Below are positions 1-4,917 of a stretch of DNA of 6,104 nt, in pieces (the first letter of the stretch is position 1; every line of letters starts with the position of its first letter). Under the pieces are notes generated by a model, which saw only the letters and a list, made by a program, of their open reading frames with translations, was not told where the DNA came from and ran no database searches. The translations under genes were made by a program, and so were the position numbers. This stretch comes from an uncultured Verrucomicrobiota bacterium (GTDB taxonomy: Bacteria > Verrucomicrobiota > Verrucomicrobiae > Opitutales > Opitutaceae): NCBI GenBank assembly GCA_946482165.1, contig CAMLQS010000308.1:1-6104 (forward strand). Reading direction: 5' to 3'.

Positions 1-1
1 C

Positions 2-610
2 GCCGGCCAATCTCCGAGCTCCGTCCCTTCCCTCTCCGCGCCGTCCCCGCTCGTCGCGCCCCCCGACGCGCGCCCGGGAGATTTTGTCGAGCGCGACGGC
101 GTCGTCTCGATCCTCGCCGGCCATTTCGCCGGACAACAAGACCTCGCCTCCGGAGCCGGCTGGCGCTCGATCGCCGGCCTCGGTCGCGGCGGCACCGCCG
201 TCACCGTCCTGCCCTCCACCGCCGAGATCGCCGCCAACTCCGCGCCGCGCCTAAGCTATCGTTTCCACGTCTCCACCTCCGACGCGCAAGCCACCGTCCG
301 CGTCCGTCTTGTCCCCACCCACCCCATCGTATCCGGCAAGGGCCTGCGCCTCGCGCTCGCGTTCGACGATGGCGCGCCACTCCCGCTCGCCGTCACCTCC
401 GGCTTCGACCCCAAATCCGAAGCATGGAAGCAACGCGTCCTCTCCAACGCCACCGAGGCCACGCTCAAGCTCCCCGCCCCGCTGACGCCCGGCTGGCACA
501 CGCTCCACCTCGTCGCCGTCGATGCCGGTGTCGTGGTCGACAAGATCGTCCTCGATCTCGGCGGCCTCCGCCCCTCCTACGACGGCCCCGCCGAGACGCG
601 GCTGCCCTAA
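2..610 (+). CDS. GH115 family alpha-glucuronidase, C-terminal part (5' truncated by window)
   Basis: This is the last 202 codons of a gene that begins before the window, ending in TAA at 608-610. GH115 enzymes remove glucuronic acid or 4-O-methylglucuronic acid side groups from xylan and related polymers. The visible part matches what I know of the GH115 C-terminal beta-sandwich domain. After a Pro/Ser-rich linker (visible residues 1-26) comes a FVERDGVVSILAGHF segment (28-42), then GWRSIAGLGRGG (53-64). A VDKIVLDLGGLRPSYDGPAET tail sits a few residues before the stop; the pattern DKIVxDxGGLxxSYxGPxET is the hallmark I used. The catalytic domain lies outside the window, so activity cannot be judged. 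Codons are strongly C-ending, like the dehydrogenase and GH2 genes downstream. The family call rests on motif recall, not on a database search. A gap of 198 bases separates it from the rhamnosidase gene, so it may belong to a separate transcript. Confidence 0.82.
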   Translation, partial: AGQSPSSVPSLSAPSPLVAPPDARPGDFVERDGVVSILAGHFAGQQDLASGAGWRSIAGLGRGGTAVTVLPSTAEIAANSAPRLSYRFHVSTSDAQATVRVRLVPTHPIVSGKGLRLALAFDDGAPLPLAVTSGFDPKSEAWKQRVLSNATEATLKLPAPLTPGWHTLHLVAVDAGVVVDKIVLDLGGLRPSYDGPAETRLP

Positions 611-808
611 CCCGTGGCAATTCAGCCGAAAACGGAGCGGCGCGATGAGATGGCGAGCACACTTCAAATGCCGGCGACCGGGGAATACCCAAAGGGTATC
701 TCGCTGGGCGCGCGCCACTGAAAGGTGTCGCCAGATCACCTTGATGCGTCCTGCTCGACCGCATTGTCACGGCCAAGGCCCACGACTTCTCACAAACGCT
801 TTCACCCC
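611..808. other. Intergenic region between GH115 and rhamnosidase genes
   Basis: These 198 bases are the longest non-coding stretch in the window and the natural place for a promoter of the downstream genes. The base composition is more balanced than in the flanking genes. I see a perfect inverted repeat at 685-699 (separate entry) but no terminator hairpin with a T tract after the GH115 stop. I see no convincing sigma-70 promoter: TTGATG at 741-746 and TTGTCA at 764-769 look like -35 boxes, but neither has a TATAAT-like partner 16-18 bases downstream. The rhamnosidase reading frame stays open back to a GTG at 725, but the 28 extra residues would put polar sequence in front of a good signal peptide, so I treat that as non-coding leader. 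Confidence 0.6.
685..699. promoter_or_regulatory. 15-base perfect inverted repeat, possible operator
   Basis: ATACCC and GGGTAT are exact reverse complements separated by AAA. The repeat lies 110 bases before the rhamnosidase ATG, in the only sizeable intergenic gap. The dyad could be a binding site for a dimeric regulator or a small RNA hairpin with a 3-nt loop. It has no following T tract, so it is not a terminator. It lacks the central CG of typical LacI-family operators, and I cannot assign a regulator. The functional role is inference; the symmetry is seen directly. Confidence 0.4.
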
Positions 809-3121
809 ATGCTGAAGCCCCTGATCGTTCTTCATGCCGTGATTTCGATGGCCTTCTTATCCCCGCTTATGGCGGCGCAACCCGCAGCAGCTTGGATCGG
901 TCCGGACCACACCGAGGTCAACCAGTGGACCCGCTACATCAAGACCTTCACCATCGATGCGGTCCCGATTTCGGCCGAGGCGCAGATCGCCGCCGACACC
1001 AAATACTGGCTTTGGCTCAACGGCACCTTGGTCGTCCGCGAGGGCGGACTGAAACGGGGTCCATCGCCTCAGGGCGGCTACTTCGACCGCGTCGACCTCG
1101 CGCCTCACTTGAAACCGGGCGAAAACACCCTCGCCGTTCTCGTCTGGCACTTCGGCAAGCACGGTTTCTCCCACCACAACAGCGGTAAATCAGGCCTCTG
1201 CTTCAGTCTCGATCTCGGCGGACGCTCCATCCTCAGCGACGACGGGTGGAAGATCTCGCCCCATCCGGCCATCTCGACCTCGCCGGACACGCCGCCCAAT
1301 GGCCGCCTCCCCGAATCCAGCCTTCGATTCGACGCACGCCTCGACGAGCCCGACTGGACCCAAGCCGCACGCGCGGCAAACAACTGGGAAACGCCTTCCG
1401 TCTTCGGCCGGCCGCCCTGCGCCCCTTGGGGCGATCTTGTCGAGCGGCCGATCCCGCAGTGGAAAGACCACGGCTTGCTCGATTACGTCGCCCCGCCCGC
1501 CTTTCCCATCGAGGGCGACGGATCCGTCATCCGAGTGAAACTGCCCTACAACGCCCAGATAACGCCGTGGCTGAAGGTGGAGGGCGCGGCCGGCCGGGAG
1601 ATCGATATCCGCACCGACAACTTCATGGGCGGCGGCGCCCCCAACATCCACGCGAAATACATCACTCGCGACGGCGTGCAGGAGTTCGAGGCCCTCGGCT
1701 GGATGAACGGGCACGAGGTTTTCTACACCGTTCCGGCCGGCGTGAAGGTGCTCGGGCTCAAGTATCGAGAAACCGGTTACAACGCCGACTTCAGGGGCTC
1801 CTTTCAATCCGGCGACCCCGACTTGGATCTCCTGTGGAAGAAGGCCGCCCGCACCCTCTATATCACCATGCGGGACACCTACATGGACTGCCCGGATCGG
1901 GAACGCGCCCAGTGGTGGGGCGACGTGGTCAACGAACTCGGCGAAGTCTTCTACACCTTCGATCCTCGCGGATCCTTGCTCACCAGAAAGGCGATCCACG
2001 AGCTCGTGAACTGGCGGCGCGCCGACGGCACGCTCTATTCGCCCGTTCCCGCCGGCGTTCCGGCAAAGGGCAACGGCGAGGTTCGCGACGGAACCTGGGC
2101 GGCCGAGCTCCCCGTCCAGATGCTCGCCAGCATCGGCAAATACGGTTTCTGGACCTACTATGTCCACAGCGGCGACGCCGAAACTATCCGCCGCGTCTAC
2201 CCTGCGGTTAAGGAATACCTGAACCTGTGGAGCTTCGATCTGGACGGCCTCGTCGCCCACCGACGCGGAGGCTGGGACTGGTCCGACTGGGGCGAAAACA
2301 TCGACGCCCGGGTCATCGACAACGGCTGGTATTACCTCTGCATGGAGGCGGCCGTCGACATGGCCAAACTCACGGGCGACACGGCCGATATCCCCGAGTG
2401 GCAGGCTCGCCGGACCCGCATCGCCGAGAATTTCAACCGCGTGCTGTGGACGGGCGCCGAATACCGTTCTCCCGGCTACCGGGGCGACACCGATGATCGC
2501 GCCAACGGACTCGCCGTCGTCGCCGGGCTCGCCTCTCCGGCGCAGCACCCCGCGCTGATCAAGGTTCTGACCAAGCACCGCAACGCCAGCCCCTACATGG
2601 AGAAATACGTTCTCGAGGCGCTGTATCAGATGCATCAACCCGACTTGGCGATGGCCCGCATGAAGACGCGCTACCGCGAGCAGCTCGACAGCCCGCTCAC
2701 CACGCTCTGGGAAGGCTGGGGCGTCGGCGCGAAAGGCTTCGGCGGCGGCACCTACAACCACGCATGGAGCGGCGGCCCGCTCACCCTTCTTTCTCAATAC
2801 GCCGCGGGCATCGCGCCCACCGCCCCCGGCTACGAATCCTACGCCGTGCTGCCGCAGATGGGTTCCCTCGGAAGTATCCGGGCCGTGGTTCCCACCGTCC
2901 GTGGCGAAATCGAGGTCGCGCTTTCCCAAAACGACGAAGGTTTCACCGCCGAGGTCGCGAGCCCGCCCGACTGCGCAGGCACCTTGGGGATTCCGAAACG
3001 CCCTGGATTGAAAATCACGCTCGCCGACTCGTCCCTGCGCCCCGTCGCGGAAGACGAACATTATCTCCGCGTCGCCATCCCGCCCGGAAAAACCCGGCTC
3101 GAGGCCCGGTTCTCGAAGTAA
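809..3121 (+). CDS. Secreted alpha-L-rhamnosidase, GH78-type six-hairpin glycosidase
   Basis: The 770-residue protein is predicted to release terminal alpha-L-rhamnose from polysaccharides or oligosaccharides outside the cytoplasm. I chose ATG 809 because it starts directly at a signal peptide: K3, a hydrophobic core at about residues 5-21, and likely cleavage after A23 or A28. An N-terminal beta-sandwich follows (about 30-150), with YWLWLNG at 66-72 and a GENTLAVLVWHFG strand. A second beta-sandwich runs from about 240 to 330, and an alpha/alpha barrel from about 335 to 670. Family landmarks are DCPDRERAQWWGD (360-372), WDWSDWGENID (489-499), TTLWEGW (631-637) and YNHAWSGGP (649-657). By comparison with studied GH78 enzymes, E365 is the expected general acid and E635 the expected base. 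A C-terminal beta domain ends at residue 770. Length is within the family range. Codon use is more mixed than in the neighbours. No Shine-Dalgarno sequence precedes the ATG. The esterase gene starts 34 bases downstream, suggesting co-transcription. Specificity beyond rhamnoside is unknown. Confidence 0.88.
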   Translation: MLKPLIVLHAVISMAFLSPLMAAQPAAAWIGPDHTEVNQWTRYIKTFTIDAVPISAEAQIAADTKYWLWLNGTLVVREGGLKRGPSPQGGYFDRVDLAPHLKPGENTLAVLVWHFGKHGFSHHNSGKSGLCFSLDLGGRSILSDDGWKISPHPAISTSPDTPPNGRLPESSLRFDARLDEPDWTQAARAANNWETPSVFGRPPCAPWGDLVERPIPQWKDHGLLDYVAPPAFPIEGDGSVIRVKLPYNAQITPWLKVEGAAGREIDIRTDNFMGGGAPNIHAKYITRDGVQEFEALGWMNGHEVFYTVPAGVKVLGLKYRETGYNADFRGSFQSGDPDLDLLWKKAARTLYITMRDTYMDCPDRERAQWWGDVVNELGEVFYTFDPRGSLLTRKAIHELVNWRRADGTLYSPVPAGVPAKGNGEVRDGTWAAELPVQMLASIGKYGFWTYYVHSGDAETIRRVYPAVKEYLNLWSFDLDGLVAHRRGGWDWSDWGENIDARVIDNGWYYLCMEAAVDMAKLTGDTADIPEWQARRTRIAENFNRVLWTGAEYRSPGYRGDTDDRANGLAVVAGLASPAQHPALIKVLTKHRNASPYMEKYVLEALYQMHQPDLAMARMKTRYREQLDSPLTTLWEGWGVGAKGFGGGTYNHAWSGGPLTLLSQYAAGIAPTAPGYESYAVLPQMGSLGSIRAVVPTVRGEIEVALSQNDEGFTAEVASPPDCAGTLGIPKRPGLKITLADSSLRPVAEDEHYLRVAIPPGKTRLEARFSK

Positions 3122-3155
3122 GCCGCCCCCTGCACCGCCGCCTCTCCCCTGCGCC

Positions 3156-3953
3156 ATGATCCTCCCCCGTATCCTGCTCGTTCTCATCTCCATCCTGCCC
3201 GCGCCGGCCTTCCTTCACGCCGACAGCGTGCCCACCCCCTCCGCTCCAGCGCCCATCCTCTACATCGCCGGCGACTCCACCGCCGCCAACAAATCCAAGC
3301 CTGCGCACCCGGAACGCGGCTGGGGCCAACTCCTCCCCGAGTTCGTCATCCCGCCGGCACGCGTCGACAACCGGGCCCAGAACGGCCGCAGCACCAAGTC
3401 CTTCATCGACGAGAAACGCTGGGAAACACTCGTCGCCGACCTCCGCCCGGGCGACTGGGTCATCATCCAATTCGGCCACAACGACGAGAAGCTCGACAAA
3501 CCCGCCGTCGGAGCCCCCGCCCGCGGCGCCTACCGCGACAATCTCCTTCGCTTCATCCGCGAGGTCCGCGAGAAAAACGCCCACCCCGTCCTCGCCACCT
3601 CCGTCGTTCGCCGCCGCTGGGACGAGACCGGCGCCAAACTCGTCGACACCCACGGCGAATATCCCGTCGTCGTTCGCGAAATCGCCGCGGAGGAGAATGT
3701 CCCGCTCCTCGACCTGAACCACCTCACCGCCCGCATGGAGGAGGAGGCCGGCGTCGAGGGCTCTAAAAAGTTTCACCTCTGGTTCGCCCCCGGCGAGCTC
3801 CCCGCCGTCCCCAAAGGCGTCCAGGACGACACCCATTACTCCGAGCTCGGCGCCCGCCGCGTCGCCGCCCTCGCCGCCGCCGAGATCCACCGTCTCGAAC
3901 TCCCTCTCGCGGCCTGGATCAAAGCCCCCTCCGCATCGCTCTCGTTCCCCTAA
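3156..3953 (+). CDS. Exported SGNH/GDSL esterase, rhamnogalacturonan acetylesterase type (CE12-like)
   Basis: The 265-residue esterase is predicted to remove O-acetyl groups from pectic polymers such as rhamnogalacturonan, opening them to glycosidases. A signal peptide is clear: R5, a hydrophobic stretch at about 6-20, and likely cleavage after A22. The SGNH blocks are all present. GDSTAA (39-44) carries nucleophile S41; NRAQNGRSTKSF (72-83) supplies oxyanion glycine G77; QFGHNDEK (105-112) supplies N109; and DDTH (224-227) gives the D-x-x-H pair D224/H227. The GDST block I together with a GHND block III is typical of CE12 and of its close relatives annotated as rhamnogalacturonan acetylesterase or pectin acetylesterase. 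The protein is about the usual length and looks intact. It lies 34 bases after the rhamnosidase and 41 bases before the dehydrogenase, in the same direction. The ATG has no Shine-Dalgarno sequence. The exact acetylated substrate is inferred from family and context; other acetylated glycans are possible. Confidence 0.87.
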   Translation: MILPRILLVLISILPAPAFLHADSVPTPSAPAPILYIAGDSTAANKSKPAHPERGWGQLLPEFVIPPARVDNRAQNGRSTKSFIDEKRWETLVADLRPGDWVIIQFGHNDEKLDKPAVGAPARGAYRDNLLRFIREVREKNAHPVLATSVVRRRWDETGAKLVDTHGEYPVVVREIAAEENVPLLDLNHLTARMEEEAGVEGSKKFHLWFAPGELPAVPKGVQDDTHYSELGARRVAALAAAEIHRLELPLAAWIKAPSASLSFP

Positions 3954-3994
3954 TCGTTCTCGTCCTCCTCTCCCTTCCTTCCCGCTCCCCCTTC
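3954..3994 (+). other. Polypyrimidine leader with 22-nt mirror repeat
   Basis: The 41-base gap before the dehydrogenase start holds only three purines, all G (3956, 3962, 3984), with an unbroken run of 21 pyrimidines at 3963-3983. Within it, 3967-3988 is a mirror repeat centred between 3977 and 3978 with one mismatched pair (3971/3984). There is no Shine-Dalgarno sequence. Pyrimidine-rich leaders can be contacted by ribosomal protein S1, and homopurine-homopyrimidine mirror repeats can form triplex DNA in supercoiled plasmids. Either role here is inference. It may simply reflect the strong C/T bias of the coding strand. Confidence 0.5.
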
Positions 3995-4822
3995 ATGTCT
4001 ACTCCGTCCCTCTTCAACGTCTCCGGCAAAGTCGTCGTCGTCACCGGCGCCACCGGCACCCTCACCGGCTCCGCCGCCGATTATCTCGCCGCCCAGGGCG
4101 CCCGCGTCGTCTACCTCGGCCGCACCCAGTCCAAGCTCGACGCCGCCCTCGCCAAAATCCGCGCCGCGTCGCCCGACGCCGAGGTCCTCGGGCTCGCCGC
4201 CGACGTCAACGACCGCCCCGCCCTCGAGCGCGCCCGCGACGCCATCGTCGCCAAGTGGGGACGCGTCGACGCCCTGCTCAACGGCGCAGGCGGCAACCAG
4301 CCCGGCGCCACCATCACGCCCGACAAGACTTTCGCCGACCTCGATTTCTCCGCCTTCGAGCAGGTCGTTAACCTCAACCTCCACGGAACCGTCCTCCCCA
4401 CCCTCGTATTCACGCCGGCCCTACTCGCCTCCGGATCGGCCAGCGTCGTCAACTACTCCTCCGCCTCCGTCGCCCGCGCCGTCACCCGCGTCGTCGGCTA
4501 CTCCGCCGCCAAGGCGGCCGTGGACAACTTCACCCGCTGGCTCGCCGTCGACCTCGGCCGCCGCACCAAGGGCGGCGTGCGCGTCAACGCCCTCGTCCCG
4601 GGCTTCTTCCTCGGCGAGCAAAACCGCCGCCTCCTCACCAACGAGGACGGCTCCCTCACCGCCCGCGGCCAGTCCATCTGCGGCATGACGCCCTACGGAC
4701 GCTTCGGCACGCCCGACGAGCTCCACGGCGCCATCCACTACCTCGTCGCCGACGCGTCGAAGTTCGTCACCGGCACCACCCTCGTCGTCGACGGCGGCTT
4801 CGGCGCCTTCTCCGGCGTCTAG
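3995..4822 (+). CDS. uxuB: SDR-family D-mannonate oxidoreductase (fructuronate reductase)
   Basis: The 275-residue cytoplasmic enzyme is predicted to interconvert D-fructuronate and D-mannonate with NAD(P)H, a step of glucuronate catabolism between uronate isomerase and mannonate dehydratase. It has no signal peptide. A Rossmann fold begins with VVVVTGATGTLTG (13-25), followed by NGAGGNQPGAT, catalytic N128 in NLNLHGT, S156, and Y169/K173 of YSAAK. The segments NGAGGNQPGAT, LHGTVLPT, VPGFFLGEQNR, TPYGRFGTPDEL and DGGFGAFSGV agree with the Bacillus-type SDR mannonate oxidoreductases as I remember them and set it apart from generic FabG-like reductases. It is not homologous to E. coli UxuB, which belongs to the long-chain mannitol dehydrogenase family, so the symbol reflects function only. 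The usual TGxxxGxG glycines are replaced by T22 and T24, which this subfamily tolerates. 26 of 28 leucines use CTC. Its place among exported glycosidases, after a GH115 glucuronidase gene, fits use of released glucuronate. A related sugar-acid reductase remains possible. Confidence 0.82.
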   Translation: MSTPSLFNVSGKVVVVTGATGTLTGSAADYLAAQGARVVYLGRTQSKLDAALAKIRAASPDAEVLGLAADVNDRPALERARDAIVAKWGRVDALLNGAGGNQPGATITPDKTFADLDFSAFEQVVNLNLHGTVLPTLVFTPALLASGSASVVNYSSASVARAVTRVVGYSAAKAAVDNFTRWLAVDLGRRTKGGVRVNALVPGFFLGEQNRRLLTNEDGSLTARGQSICGMTPYGRFGTPDELHGAIHYLVADASKFVTGTTLVVDGGFGAFSGV

Positions 4823-4830
4823 TTTTGGAG

Positions 4831-4850
4831 GGACGCCGTCCCCGGCGTCC
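4831..4850. repeat. Perfect 8-bp hairpin after the dehydrogenase gene
   Basis: GGACGCCG and CGGCGTCC are exact reverse complements around a TCCC loop, beginning 9 bases after the dehydrogenase stop codon. No T tract follows on the + strand, and on the - strand the stem is followed by CTCCAAAA, so it is not a standard intrinsic terminator in either direction. It could slow mRNA decay from the 3' end of the upstream message, or be part of a dispersed palindromic element together with the GTG/TCC repeat just downstream. GGAGGG at 4827-4832 looks like a ribosome-binding site but has no start codon at the right distance. Confidence 0.6.
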
Positions 4851-4885
4851 GCGCCCGCTCTACGTTCTCGTTTCCACGCTACCTC

Positions 4886-4917
4886 CACTCCGTGCCCTCC
4901 GCGTCCTCCGTGGTTAA
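4886..4917. repeat. Three 9-nt tandem units resembling a dispersed CACGGAGG-type intergenic repeat
   Basis: The + strand holds three successive 9-nt units, CACTCCGTG, CCCTCCGCG and TCCTCCGTG (4886-4912), followed by GTTAA. Read on the - strand this is TTAACCACGGAGGACGCGG continuing into GGGCACGGAG. This style, TTAACCACGGAGG followed by CACGGAGG-like units, resembles repeats I recall between genes in several bacterial phyla, often mistranslated as proteins with TEDTEGTE-like text. The tandem structure is seen directly; membership of a genome-wide family is from memory and untested. The repeat contains both plausible start codons of the GH2 gene. Confidence 0.5.

Noticed and set aside
741..790. 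Sigma-70 promoter before the rhamnosidase
   Set aside because: TTGATG and TTGTCA resemble -35 boxes, but no -10-like hexamer occurs at suitable spacing.
725..808. GTG 725 as a longer start for the rhamnosidase
   Set aside because: The 28 added residues are polar and non-conserved in style and would bury the signal peptide that starts exactly at ATG 809.
1190..3193. 667-residue open frame on the - strand opposite the rhamnosidase
   Set aside because: It is antisense to a gene with clear domains and catalytic motifs, its translation is Gly/Ala/Val/Asp-rich with no recognisable family, and long antisense frames are expected where codons are GC-rich.
3015..3890. 291-residue open frame on the - strand opposite the esterase
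   Set aside because: It has the same shadow composition, with no motif, and lies opposite an intact SGNH esterase with all catalytic blocks.
4831..4850. Rho-independent terminator after the dehydrogenase gene
   Set aside because: The stem is perfect, but no T tract follows it on either strand.
4886..4912. CRISPR or satellite array
   Set aside because: There are only three imperfect 9-nt units with no spacers, so this is a short tandem segment, not an array.
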